A stretch of 64,000 nt of DNA from Steromphala cineraria (Eukaryota > Mollusca > Gastropoda > Trochida > Trochidae): contig OU744737.1 of NCBI GenBank assembly GCA_916613615.1, forward strand, positions 1,446,001-1,510,000. Direction: 5' to 3'. Numbering within the stretch: position 1 is the first letter of the stretch; every line of letters starts with the position of its first letter. Positions 49,585 through 60,637 of this stretch are shown here, one piece after another. The notes under the pieces are model-generated. The model saw only the letters and a program-made list of their open reading frames with translations, was not told the DNA's origin and searched no databases. Position numbers and translations under genes: made by a program.

Positions 49585-50020
49585 CTAATAATAATAATAA
49601 TAATGAATTTATAGAGCGCCTAATTTCCACCATTAAGATGCTCAGTGGCGCTATGACAATAAAAAGAGAATTAAAGTTCAGTTGGAGGTAGTGAGGCAAT
49701 AGTGAACAGATGAGTTTCAGCACTGTTTTAAAAGTTTCCTTTGATGCAATGGTCCTCAATTCCTTAGGAAAAGAATTCCAAAGTTGAGGACTGGCTAAAG
49801 CAAAGGATCGATCTGTGAGTTGGTTTGAGATCTGTGAATGTTTAGGAGAGAGTCGGAGGAGGATCTGAGACTTCGCTGGGGTGTATACAATGAGACAAGC
49901 TGTTTGAGATACTCTGGAGAATGTTCATTGTAGAGGGAGTCATGAGTTAGGATGAGAATCTTGTAGGAAATACGTGCAGAGATGGGCAGCCAGTGTAGAG
50001 ATTGCAAGATTCAATTCTCA
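49585..50020 (-). mobile_element. LINE 3' fragment with (ATT)n tail, CR1/L2/Rex-like
   Basis: The minus-strand frame contains LHWLPISARISYKILILTHD, then YLKQLVSLYTPQRSLRSS. After a frameshift near 49800-49815 it continues RSFALASPQLWNSFPKELR. These are hallmark sequences of the C-terminal part of reverse-transcriptase proteins of this non-LTR group. The 3' end carries GGCGCTCTATAAATTCATTA followed by an ATT microsatellite (plus 49588-49605), typical of the group. It is 5'-truncated and inactive. Confidence 0.85.
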
Positions 50021-50224
50021 ATTCTCCGGTTATCATCCGTTTTAAGTTATAAATTCGCAACATTGGAACTACTGTCAACAATGACGTATATTCTGTTGCT
50101 TATAATACTTGACTTGATTAGGAAATGTATATGAACATAATGAAATTGAAACAACTTTTTCTCATTGTTTACATGTAATGTTCAATACCGAATAGTCAAA
50201 ATCAATGTTATTCCGCATATTACC

Positions 50225-51140
50225 CATTCTCTCCCCACAGAGGCAGCTCAGTCATGTTACTTGATCTAGCCTCTGTTCTTATTAGCCAAAATCCGGGTTC
50301 CGGCAGTTTGTGCTATCAAAAAAAGTTGTAACACAAGATATCTCCCTTGTTTGCAACCAATGAAAACACGTCTCGGATACCTTTGACTGCGAGTATCGTT
50401 AAAGATCATATAGTGACATCGAAATATCATGCCGTTTTGTTAATGTTTCATTAACAGTGTGAGGGGACATATTTAACAATTCAGATATCGGGGTTTTGTT
50501 ATAAAGATAGTACTGTTTTATAACTGTGTCGATTAATATTTTTTTTATGGTAAGTTTTATCAAATCAATTAAGCTAAAAAAAACTAATGAGAAGGTAAAA
50601 AGCGATGTTTTGTAGAAGGAAGAATTATCTCCCCTGGATGTAAAATTTCCTTGATAGCTTTGCTGAAGAAGACGGAAATGACCGATGCTTAGCGAATGAC
50701 CACGTCGCTTAAAGGGGCAGTAGCACGTTTTTAGGGGGAATATAAGGTGATGTCAGGAAAATGAAAATAAATGGTTCCAATTGAGAGACAATGTATTTGA
50801 ACTAAATGGAGCAGTAATAATTCCAATATATAACGTTAAGTTTAGCCATGCGATTCTTTTTCTCACAAAAAATGAATTAAAGGTGTTCACAAAAAAATGG
50901 TCGCCAATGGATTTTATGTGAATCTTCATTCTTTGTCCTCTGACTATGACTGATTGGCTTGTGTAATGAGATTTTTGATACTGTCAAAATAATATATTTA
51001 GCATTCACTTACAATTATCAGTGAGAAATTCAAATTATAAAATTATAAAAAAACGTGCTACTGCCCCTTTAATGCACAACCTCAATTCAAACTTCTAATT
51101 TCTTCCCATGTATTTGGCCGATAAGAACAGAGGCCTGCTC
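50225..51140. mobile_element. MITE of the CATTCTCTCCCC family, split by a nested element
   Basis: The left end CATTCTCTCCCCACAGAGGC continues CAGCTCAGT and TAGCCTCTGTTCTTATTAG. The inverted counterpart TTTGGCCGATAAGAACAGAG at about 51113-51132 marks the right side, whose outermost bases are lost. The TTAA element 50713-51068 is inserted inside. Confidence 0.65.
50713..51068. mobile_element. TTAA-flanked MITE (piggyBac-type target), 356 bp
   Basis: It is flanked on both sides by TTAA (50709-50712 and 51069-51072). It has perfect 20-bp terminal inverted repeats AGGGGCAGTAGCACGTTTTT and no coding capacity. Confidence 0.88.
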
Positions 51141-51226
51141 TTATAAGGCTTACAATTATTCCCATTACATATACAATCCGAAATGAAATACTCCAATACT
51201 CCATGTAGTAAAGCTGGACATCAACT

Positions 51227-51257
51227 CCCCCCCCCCCCCCCCCCCCAAAAAAAAAAA
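51227..51257. repeat. Poly(C)20 followed by poly(A)11
   Basis: An uninterrupted run of 20 C (51227-51246) then 11 A. The minus strand is a 20-G tract with quadruplex potential. Confidence 0.9.
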
Positions 51258-51722
51258 CCAAACAACAAAACACCTACCTAAAAGGAGACAAATCATGTTA
51301 ACATGCATTATTAGGGACACATGAGGCATGCCTGGAAAATGAATGGAGATATAATAATAAACTCACGATTGTCTTCTTTCTGCAATAATTCAGCGATTGC
51401 ATGAAATTAGGTAATATTTCGGTCAAAATAGTCATGTTGGATATAATCATGGTGTCCCTAACGTTTTGAAAATAAATATTTTGAAATTAACTATCAAAAC
51501 ATATTTGTTAATGCTTTCCCTTGTTGCATAAGACATTGCTTTATGTGTTTATATAGAACAATGATGATCGTGCTGAGAAAATTATCTCAATACACCCCAA
51601 ATAAGTTTTTTTATAACGATGCTGATTTAATGAGTAAAACTAAAACGAACAGTGAATTACATGATAACCTGCACTAAGTTCAAAAGTAATGATACCGACT
51701 TTTGTTAATTACCTACTAACTA
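51258..51722. other. Intergenic DNA, nothing recognised
   Basis: No feature seen. Confidence 0.5.
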
Positions 51723-52333
51723 CATTCTCTCCCCACAGAGGCAGCTCAGTCATACCCGAGTAAGCCTCTGTTCTATTACGGCTAATACATGGGATAGAAA
51801 GGTAGAAATCTGATTGGAGGTAATCGAAGTTAGTTGTGCAATCAGCGACGCCGTTTCAAAAGTGGTCATTCGCAAAACCTCGGCCATCTCCGTGTGTTTC
51901 GGCAAAGCTGTCGTTGAAATTTAACATCCAAGAGAGATAACTCTTCCTTTTACAAAACATCGCTTTTACCTTCACATTAGATTTTATTTGGTTAATTAGT
52001 AAAAGAAAACCAATAATAATTTACACAATTATAAAACAGTTTCTATCTAACAAAAAATCCTATCCGTATCTGATTTTCAAATATTTTCCCTCTCACACTG
52101 TTAATGAAAAATAAACAAAAAGGCATACTATTTTCCATGCCACTATAAAACCGTTAAGAATTCCCCAAGTCATGGATATCGAAAAGGTGTTTTCATTGGC
52201 TGCAATTGCAAATAAGGGAGATATCTGAAATTGCAACTTTTTGCCGCTAGGGTAATCTGCCGGAACCCCCGGGATCTTAGCGTAATGGAACAGAGGCTTG
52301 CTCGCACTGAGCTGCCTCTGTGGGGAGAGAATG
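51723..52333. mobile_element. Complete MITE of the CATTCTCTCCCC family, 611 bp
   Basis: Perfect 28-bp terminal inverted repeats begin CATTCTCTCCCCACAGAGGC and end CTCAGT. Subterminal GCCTCTGTTC-ATTACG also mirrors. The interior holds AGAGATAACTC and AAGGGAGATAT motifs and no coding frame. No clear target duplication is visible. Confidence 0.88.
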
Positions 52334-52587
52334 TCGAACTATTGAATGGCAATAAATATGAGTACCGCACAATCTACCCACCCATGGAGAGCCTCTGTAC
52401 ATAAATACGGCTGTCTGCCAGTGTTCAATGCGTATCGACACGCCGTGCTCGCCGGTATATAATGGTTCTTCTGTGACGTCACTAACGTGTCCAAGCACGT
52501 GCTCAAGGGGATAAACTTACCAGTCTTTAATCCATGTGTAGAAGCTGTTCAGTGTGTTAAAGAATATGATAATTAATAAATCATAAA

Positions 52588-52690
52588 GAATCGCACCAGA
52601 ACAGAACAGAACAGAACAGAATTTATTTCGTATATATGGCCATGAGACCAATATTACAGTGGTCGTGAAGTCTGTGATAAATAAATATAT
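52588..52690 (-). mobile_element. LINE/SINE 3' end with (TTCTG)n tail
   Basis: Read on the minus strand: ACTTCACGACCACTGTAATA, TTGGTCTCATGGCCATATAT, ACGAAATAAA, then TTCTG repeated about five times (plus-strand CAGAA run at about 52594-52622). This is a plausible 3' end of the LINE whose coding remnant lies at 53411-53690. Confidence 0.55.
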
Positions 52691-52831
52691 ATATACAAGA
52701 GCGCTTAAACATTTAAGGTGTTTCGTAACTTAAACATTTTTTCACAAAAAAGAGCTTATTTAAATAACAATTGATCATTTTGTGTATTTATAAGTGACAT
52801 AAACGTAAACTTTGATGGGAAGTTATTATTA

Positions 52832-52969
52832 GTTACACGGCGTTTTGACAGGGTGTACGGGACTGTAAGACCCTTGTACATTCTGTATTTTCCTGAGGCG
52901 GAGCCGAAGGAAATGCAGAATGTACAAGGGTCTTACAGTCCCGTACACCCTGTCAAAACGCCGTGTAAC
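52832..52969. repeat. Long inverted repeat (hairpin), arms about 63 nt
   Basis: The left arm begins GTTACACGGCGTTTTGACAG and reaches CATTCTGTATTTTCCT; the right arm mirrors it from AGGAAATGCAGAATG to CCGTGTAAC. The loop is about 14 nt. A reduced relative with GGGGTGTAC/GTACACCC lies at about 53370-53415. Confidence 0.92.
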
Positions 52970-53410
52970 GAATTTATTACCCTTAAGATCTTTTATTTCA
53001 ACACAGTTTACTCATTTTCGACCAAAATAAGTCATAACTAGACTGCGGTCCAAGCTCAGCACAGTGTGAACATCAAGAGTCGCGGTACGGAGCTAGCGGC
53101 AGTTATATAAAGGGAGATAACTCTGTGACTAAAAATATCCGAATTAAAAGTGTTGTTAAATGAAATAATTAAAGAGAAACATGTGTTCATATTGAATGAA
53201 TGTAATAACACAATGGAAATTAACAATGACAGAACATTAGAATCTCTCAATTGATGTTGGTCATTGTAAATTTTGATTCTGAAATTCTCAGTCGAGCGGC
53301 CGTTTTACTTCCGCATTCCACCTGAGGTCAAGGTCATCCGTATGACCCGTTTGGTATATCACGTGACAAATTTGACGGGGTGTACACTTCGTACACCCTG
53401 CCAAATCCGA

Positions 53411-53690
53411 CTACACGGGTACGTATGCTTTGGCTATTGACCAATCAGAATTCGAGAAATTTATCTTAAGGGTAATAAGATAATATACAGGTAGATACCT
53501 TGTACGAAGATGGTGATAAGATGGACATATCAACAAAATATGGTATTCATCTTCTTCCCCATTTCCACAAAAACCGCATAAAGCGTCAATAAAATCTTTA
53601 CCACTTCCATTTACTCTAAAATCATTTGAACATCTAAGTTCTAAGAATCGCACCTCTTGTCTCCAAGGCAACTAAGCGACGACGTTTGAT
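53411..53690 (-). mobile_element. LINE reverse-transcriptase C-terminal fragment
   Basis: The minus-strand frame has VRFLELRCSNDF then ALCGFCGNGEEDEYHILLIC and PSYHHLRTRYLP. The Cys-x2-Cys...Glu-Asp-Glu-x-His...Cys pattern is the C-terminal zinc-knuckle-like end of many animal LINE proteins. The frame stops at 53411 in unrelated sequence, apparently where a hairpin element interrupted it. Confidence 0.75.
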
Positions 53691-54046
53691 TTATTTGATT
53701 GGCATTCTAGAAGTTGAAATGATGAACGATAGCCATAATAACTTTATAATCTACATGTATGTCGAAAAGTCATTTCATAGATTTAAGAAGGTATTCATAC
53801 CTAAGAACTGTCTTTGCCAACGTGTGAACATCAATCAATTACTTGATATATGAGAATTGGTGCGATGAAATTTACATCGTGTAACTAGTTGCCTATATTA
53901 TGTTTCATTACTCATGTAATACAAATTGTTATTGCCCACATGGTTGGAAATAAGTAGTGTCATAGTTTCAATATGAGCACTAGTGCACATATCACTTTTG
54001 CTTAGCAACGATTGTTGTAGCGCGAGTTCCGGTATATTTTCGCCTG
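53691..54046. other. Intergenic DNA, nothing recognised
   Basis: No feature seen. Confidence 0.5.
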
Positions 54047-54077
54047 TGACGTCATAAAACCATTGTTCGTGACGTCA
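54047..54077. promoter_or_regulatory. Two TGACGTCA palindromes 23 bp apart
   Basis: TGACGTCA at 54047-54054 and 54070-54077. They lie next to a hairpin element and may belong to it. Confidence 0.35.
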
Positions 54078-54180
54078 CTGTAGCCGGCAGTCATAAGGGA
54101 AGCAGTCCGTTTCTTGGATATTTCTAGAATGGAAAGTGGAATAAAATCGGTAATAAAGAAATTATTACCCTCGGAAGTGG

Positions 54181-54280
54181 GTCATATGACTTTTACGAAA
54201 CGCGTGCGAATTTGTGTATAACCCTCGCTCTCGCTCGGGTAATACAAAAATTCACACTCGTTTCGTAAAAGTCATATGAC
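54181..54280. repeat. Inverted repeat (hairpin), arms about 45 nt
   Basis: GTCATATGACTTTTACGAAA on the left and its complement on the right, with mismatches towards a short GCTC-rich centre. Confidence 0.9.
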
Positions 54281-54577
54281 ACACTACCTCGTGTAATAAT
54301 CTCTATGAACATCACACAGTGGTTTGATATGTGAGAAATTGAAAAGTCCAAGCCGTGACGATAAAAGTTGTGAAAAAATATCACTTTATGTTTTGTGCGC
54401 ATACACATCTTCCTTTTGTTTTTTACATTCTAAATAATATATGAATTATATTATTATTATTATTAATTATTATAAAGAATTCACGACGTATTGGTTTTGT
54501 ATTTTATGACATTTTATTTTTAAGCCCATTATTGTAACAACTCTTCGGTTTAAGTAATAGATATACCCACAATTCCC

Positions 54578-54682
54578 GAGGTGTATCGCTCCTGTTTGAC
54601 TCGTGGGTCTCCGAGGCGTAGCGTAGCGCCACTAGTAGCGGAGCCGAGGATTCACGATTCAAACAGGAGGTATATTCAGTGA
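54578..54682. repeat. Imperfect inverted repeat
   Basis: GTATCGCTCCTGTTTGACTC and the mirrored GATTCAAACAGGAGGTATAT flank a GC-rich centre (CCGAGGCGTAGCG, GTAGCGGAGCCGAGG). Confidence 0.65.
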
Positions 54683-54953
54683 TGCACCGAGGGAAGGTGG
54701 TTATATCTGACTTATATCCCACTCCGGTCGAGTTAGATTTGTCGAAAAAGAGCTATCCACCCTTCTCTTTGTTTATATGGTTTGACCTAACTAGATATAA
54801 ATATAAATATAAACAATACTCTTCTTATTATGTTTTAAAAAAACATAAACTGACTTCATTACATTAAATTTGGTACAAACTAGTAGGCCTACCTATACAT
54901 AAGCTTATATAGGAAAATACAACAACCTATACATAACATAACGAAAACTACCG

Positions 54954-55027
54954 CTACCTCAGTAGCTCAGTTGATAGTGGCGTTGCAACGCAACATCAAG
55001 GCCCCTGGTTCGATTCCCACTTTGGTC
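54954..55027 (+). tRNA. tRNA-like sequence (pseudogene or SINE head)
   Basis: It has an A-box-like TAGCTCAGTTGATAG and a perfect B box GGTTCGATTCC at the expected spacing. The T stem and acceptor stem do not pair well, so a working tRNA is unlikely. It is more probably a tRNA-derived retroposon head or a decayed gene. Confidence 0.4.
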
Positions 55028-56570
55028 GTTAACATTTCTCAAGAATTCTAAATTTTACAACTCCGTTGATTTGCCAAAGTTGAAAATCTCTACACCTGAC
55101 TTAATGCGGGTGTGCAAAAAAGACTAGGTGTCTTATAAAAGTTATGGTGTATATTGAAATGAACGATTTTGGAAAGCTTAATAGAAACTATTTTTACTTA
55201 AATATCATCGTTAACTCATTACAAATTAAATATTAACATTGCTTCTACCTTATTTATATAAATAAAAGTACCGAGGGTACAGAAGCTCACCTTAAAATGA
55301 ATGATGTGGTAAAATGGTTCAATTATACATGTAACCATCTTTTATATAATTGATTATGGCTGCCATCATGATTTTTTTATCTTTTAAAATACTAGTCTTC
55401 TTTTGGAAACGACTAGAGCTTGAACAAATATTAATACACGAATGATATAATCATGATAAGTCAACAAGCAGTAGGTTTTTGTATAACTTTTTTGTATATC
55501 TATGGCTGAATTGGTGACCATCTTTTACTTTTGAATCTTCAAAATGCTACTTTTATGTGGGCATCCGTATTAATTTCATTATTATATCTTGATTGGTTTA
55601 GGTGAATCCATTTAAATGTCATTCATTACTTACAGGATAGTGGCCACTTACATTTGTTTTGTAGTGAATCATTAATATGATTTCAAGATTATTTCACTGA
55701 TGGTTATGCTGCATGGGATATTGAGAATCCCAAGAGTACAGATTTTCCAAGGAAAATGAATGACTGATTGAGAGGAAAGTCATAAACACAGCAATGCATA
55801 AGACACGTTTATTTTGTTCACATAATATTTACATGTCAAGTGCCCATGAGATGTCTTTCATTAAAGTATCAATTTATTTAACAATCATACAGTACTATAA
55901 TGGTAAACATTTTTGCATTGTCAAATCAACAGAGAGATATGACAAATCAAATTTCCTTACTTTTCTTACTAAACTCTCTTCGATTTTCATCTGCATATTT
56001 ATTCCACATCAACTTATCATGAGAGAGAGAGAGAGCTGTTATTATTTGTTGTTATTCTTAGAAAGAACATATCCCTGTCATGAGAATACAAGTCCATAAC
56101 TTTTATTGCATACACATGGGCCATGGCCATGGCCATATAGCATAATGCTCTACCATATCAATATGGTCAGGTTGATTATGCAACAGACTAGCAGCTGACA
56201 CTGTGATGCTAGCAGCCTGCCTTGGGATGTGTATTAGACAGCATAGTGGAATATCTGAACTCTGGTTGACCCCTTATGTGTGATATTTAAAGGAATATAA
56301 GGGAGATACCATTGTTTAAAATTTAACGTGTTTAATGTGATTTGGTTTTTGCAGCTAGTTGCCATAAAGATTTTAAACAAATTAATCAATTATGTTTGTC
56401 TTTCATCTTAATTTTTTTTAGAAACACTTACAAATATAGAACAACTTGCACGACAATCTTAAATATTCCATATTTAAGATAATATTATGATTAGTAAGTT
56501 CAAATTAGAGAATTTATATGGTGCCAGTGATCACTTGATGAAAGCTTAAAATCTGATAATAATGATATGT
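55028..56570. other. AT-rich intergenic DNA
   Basis: No supported gene. A short GA run (about 56018-56034) and a GGCCAT-repeat palindrome (about 56120-56140) are present. Confidence 0.5.
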
Positions 56571-56574
56571 GATC

Positions 56575-57318
56575 TGCAGCTGAAAAGTCAATATGGCTGC
56601 TATTGCGGCCATCTTGGATTTTTAAAAACTGAAACGTCTACCTTTCTGTGCGGAATCACTATAAGTATAACATACAATATAAAAATGATATCTAGATTGG
56701 TTAAGGAGAAATAGTCTTTGTCATGAAATCTAATTGAAAATTCAATATGGCTGCCATGGCGGCCATATTGGATTCTCAAAACTTAAACGTCTACCTTTCT
56801 GTGCGGAATCACCATAGGTATAACATACTACAATTTCAGATTGATATCTGTATTCGTTTAGAAGGAGTAGTCTTTTTTCATGAAATCTAATTGAAAATTC
56901 AATATGGCTGTCATGGCGGCCATCTTGGATTCTTAAAACTGAAACGTCTACCTTTCTGTGAGGAATCACCATGAGTATAACATAATACAATTTCAGAATG
57001 ATATCTGTATTCGTTTAGAAGGAGTAGTCTTTTTCATGAAATCTAGTTGAAAATTCAATATGGCTGTCATGGCGGCCATCTTGGATTCTTAAAACTGAAA
57101 CGTCTACCTTTCTGTGAGGAATCACCATGGGTATAACATACTACAATTTCAGAATGATATCTGAATTCGTTTAGGAGGAGTAGTCTTTTTCGTGAAAGTT
57201 TACGGACGGACGGACAGACGGACGGACGGACGGACGGACGGACGGACGGACAGACGGACGACGGACGAAGCGCCATGACATAAGCTCACATTTACTTTGT
57301 AAAGGTGAGCTAAAAAAA
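56575..57318. repeat. Four-copy tandem repeat, period about 155 bp
   Basis: TCAATATGGCTG recurs at about 56587, 56741, 56898 and 57054. Each copy has GCGGCCAT-TTGGATT, AAACGTCTACCTTTCTGTG, GGAATCACCAT and TTCGTTTAGAAGGAGTAGTC. The last copy leads into the GGAC microsatellite and a terminal AAGGTGAGCTAAAAA. Confidence 0.9.
57202..57267. repeat. (GGAC)n microsatellite
   Basis: About sixteen GGAC-type tetranucleotides with two CAGAC variants. Confidence 0.95.
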
Positions 57319-57611
57319 CAATTTGTATGTTTGTATATACACGTAGTGTTGTTCAATTCAACTTTCCTATGCTCCAACCATGTTTAACATCTAATGTTGT
57401 ATATCGACTTTTTATTTTAAATATTTTAATTCAAAAGGCATATGGCTGGTTTATATTGAGATTTATTACTCGCCCGTGTAAGATACAGCAGTGTTATATT
57501 TATACGGCAATATTAAACTAGTGTAATACGACAATGCTAGTAATTATGATGTCACAGTAATTTGTTGGTATGACGTCACAATGTAAGCGCGCCGTCACAA
57601 TGGCTGCCGAG

Positions 57612-57792
57612 ACTCTCCGAGGTACTAAGAGACTAACTTCTTGATGGTACTAAGAGACTAACTCCTTGATGGTACTAAGAGGCTAACTTCTTGATGGTAC
57701 TAAGAGACTTACTTCTTGATGGTTCTAAGAGTCTAACTTCTTGATGGTACTAAGAGACTTACTTCTTGATGATACTAAGCGACTAACTTCTA
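57612..57792. repeat. Minisatellite, 25-bp unit, seven copies
   Basis: The unit starts GGTACTAAGAGACTAACTTC and ends TTGAT. Variants include CTTACTTC and AGAGGCTAAC. Confidence 0.95.
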
Positions 57793-57794
57793 TA

Positions 57795-58215
57795 CATGCT
57801 GTCTTTAATGTCCCCAGTTTAGGTAAGTTTGGCGTAGTTGCTTTTCATTCCAACAGTGTTTGCAACGTCTTCATATACTTTCTGACGTACAAGCCTTTCA
57901 GGGAGGCTTCTCTCAAACTTTCTGTAGATCGTATTACAGGAAAATAAAACGGCAAAAACAGCTTAAAAAACACATGCTGGAGAATGTCAAGTGTTACGGT
58001 TAAATGTTCAAAATACTGAGGCATCAAACCTCTCAATGACTACAGGTAATTAAATACAAAAAAAGGCCTGATGAAGATCGTCTTGCTACATCAGATAATC
58101 GGTATTGGACATAGATTTTGTGCATTCTGCATTTCAACACATTTTCAAGCGTTGTTCTTTGCTTATAACGTGAGTGTCAAGCAATGCTGCAATTACACCT
58201 GCAATTTTTAAAGGG
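57795..58215. other. Intergenic DNA, nothing recognised
   Basis: No supported gene; short frames on both strands overlap and lack domains. Confidence 0.5.
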
Positions 58216-58221
58216 GATTTT

Positions 58222-58290
58222 GGTATGACGCGACCCGGAATCGAACCCCGGTCTTCTGGGTGACACCCTACCACATTGAGCGACAGTAGA
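58222..58290 (-). tRNA. tRNA-like sequence on the minus strand (SINE head or pseudogene)
   Basis: The minus strand has TCGCTCAATGTGG (A-box-like) and a perfect B box GGTTCGATTCC followed by CGGGTCGCGTC. The T stem has a mismatch and the anticodon arm is poor. A second weak tRNA-like segment (GCGGTTCAACCGC) lies just upstream, on the same strand, at about 58310. Confidence 0.4.
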
Positions 58291-58400
58291 GATTGGGACG
58301 ATACATGCGGTTGAACCGCGTGGTCCTTTGCAAGCTCAGTCGACCGCTATCAGAATAGTTAAGCATCAACGGGCACGGCTCGTTAAAGAGTGAGCATCTC

Positions 58401-58676
58401 CCAGTCTGATTAAAATCGGCTTTGTTCAGAGGTATACACATATCCAAAATATCAACTCTACGGAGATACGTAAATCCTCTACACTAGGTCTGACCGCACC
58501 TCCGTACCTCGCATGTTTTTAGTGCAGCCAAAACCCAGTCGTTTGTGGACCAATCAGATCGTCTCGTTTATAACACCCCTAGCGGTGATCATGTTCAAAG
58601 CATGGTTAACAGGAGTTACTTGCCCCTAGCTTGAAAATTTAATTCCTCGGGAATAGGTCGATTTTAATGAGATTGG
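58401..58676. mobile_element. Small inverted-repeat element (MITE-like), copy 2
   Basis: The ends CCAGTCTGATTAAAATCGGC and GTCGATTTTAATGAGATTGG are inverted and match the family at 28370-28716. About 276 bp, non-coding. Confidence 0.7.
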
Positions 58677-58734
58677 AGAGAGCTTTGTCCCTCACTGAGA
58701 AGTTGAGAGATTTGTTGTATCACCCTGGGTAATT

Positions 58735-59700
58735 ATACCCCCGCTACGACGTAGTCGGGGGTATATAGCGCTCCGCGTGTCCGTCCGAAATCGTTTCCAG
58801 AGCATTACTCTAAAATTATACCACTTACAAACTTCAAATTTGGTATCGCAGTAGCCTATATGATGCTGTTGCGCCTTTTAGGGGTTTCATCTCAATGGCT
58901 CAAATAATTTTTGAAATTTTGACCAAAAAAACATCCGATTTCTGGACTTTGTCTCGTTTCCGGAGCATAATTAAAAAACTATACCACTTGGAAACTTCAA
59001 ATTTGGTATGGCAGTAACCTATATGATGCTGTTGTGCCTTTTAGGGGTTTCACCTCCAACCTTCAAATAATTTTTGAAATTTTGACCAAAAACGGTCAGA
59101 TATTCGGACTTTGTGTCATTTCCGGATCATAATTTAAAACCTATACCACTTGGAATTTTCAAACTTGGTATGGCAGTAACCTATATGATGCTGTTGTGCC
59201 TTTTAGGGGTTTTCATTCCAAAGTTCAAATAATTTTGGAAATTTTGAACCAAAACAGTCCGAAAACAGGAGTTGAAGATCAAGCTTGTAAATATAAATCC
59301 CAATGACAAACACATATCGTATAAACATTGTAAATGTGACTGTTTTGCCTTCAAGTTATCTTTTGGGAAGTAACCAAAAGAAAGGGATTGTGACCTATTG
59401 TGATACTCATATGGACACTGTATGAACATAGAACATGACTGATGTTGTTACCACTGCAAAGAATACATATATTGGAATATAAATTGACCTACATGGAACT
59501 GAATGGAAGGTGAGAGTTTGTTGAAAAACATTTATTATTATAGTTATACCAGTTCACACCAATTCAGACAAATTACATTTAAATGTTATTTTCTATATCA
59601 TGTGATGGAAAAATACGGAAACAATCCTAGGACTTATCAGAACATATGACTTTTCACTATTTTCGTCAAAGAAAGGTGGTCAAACTACAGGCGGGGGTAT
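58735..59700. mobile_element. Element with ATACCCCCGC ends and three internal repeats
   Basis: Bounded by inverted ATACCCCCGC (58735-58744) and GCGGGGGTAT (59691-59700). The left end is itself a hairpin (ATACCCCCG...CGGGGGTAT, 58735-58764). Inside are three tandem copies (about 160 bp) of TATACCACTT-GAAACTTCAAA, CCTATATGATGCTGTTG and CCTTTTAGGGGTTTCA. No protein is recognised. Confidence 0.55.
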
Positions 59701-60363
59701 GTGAGCTGCGCTCACTTTTGCCTTGTTCACTTTATTCAAATTGTGCCTCTGTTCACCCAGCAGAAAATTGGTATAAATTTGTGTTGGTGGTGACCTAGGG
59801 ACATATGTCAGCTTGGGTTAGACCAGTGTATATTGTTTACAGCTTGTAAGTCTAAGAACCTTTTCCTCAGTGAAACATTGGATTGATGCACACTGTGTGT
59901 ATGTTTTGTACAGATTATTGTGAGTGAAGTGTGTATAGTATGAACAGTGTGAGTACTTGAGTACTTGAGTTATATTTTATGTGTAATTTGTTCAGAGTGT
60001 ATTTTAAATAACGTGTGTTTATCTTCAAATATGTTTGGAGTATCCATATAGCATATAGACCCGAGAGCAATAGTTTTCAATTGACGACCAAACCAGTCTA
60101 GAAAAGAAAAGAAAGTCTAGATTACTCAACTGAGAAGTTGAAGCCTCTTCTTGGCTCCTTTTTATTATAATGCATGTATTGTTTAAAGAAATGTCAATAT
60201 TTTAATCAATAATTCTGAGATTAAATGTTGGGCTAGTATCCATACTGAGTTTAGCGTTGGTGGGAGAGGTGAATTGTGTCCTTTGCTGTTTCAGTCTTGC
60301 GAATATGTGTGCATTTACTTGGTATTTAGTTTTATCTATGTCGGTCATGAGACTTACACTCAA
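59701..60363. other. Intergenic DNA, nothing recognised
   Basis: Includes a short repeated GAGTACTT near 59,952. Confidence 0.5.
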
Positions 60364-60637
60364 ATCATTCTAAGAGTCTTTCCCATTGGTACCTTTTAGA
60401 ATCAAGGCTTTTCTCCAATCATTTTAAGAGTCTTTCCCATTGGTGCCTTTCAGAATCAAGGCTTTTCTCCAATCATTAAGAGTTTTTCCAATTGATGCTT
60501 TTAGGAATCAAGGCTTTTCACCAATCATTCTAAGAGTCTTTCCAATTGATGCTTTTAAGAATCAAGGCTTTCCCCCAATCATTAAGAGCTTTTCCCATTG
60601 CTACCTTGTGGAGTCAAGGCTTTTCCCCAATCATTAA
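60364..60637. repeat. 52-bp minisatellite, left part (about five copies)
   Basis: The unit starts AAGAGCTTTTCCCATTGCTA, then CCTTGTGGAGTCAAGGC and TTTTCTCCAATCATT. This part holds the more diverged variants (TTTTAGAATC, TTGATGCTTTTAGG). Confidence 0.93.

Noticed and set aside
52170..52498. Minus-strand frames of 66 and 73 codons as a gene
   Set aside because: They lie largely within the right end of a MITE and have no domain.
56742..57377. Minus-strand frames rich in Ser-Val-Arg-Pro
   Set aside because: They arise from the GGAC microsatellite and the 155-bp tandem repeat.
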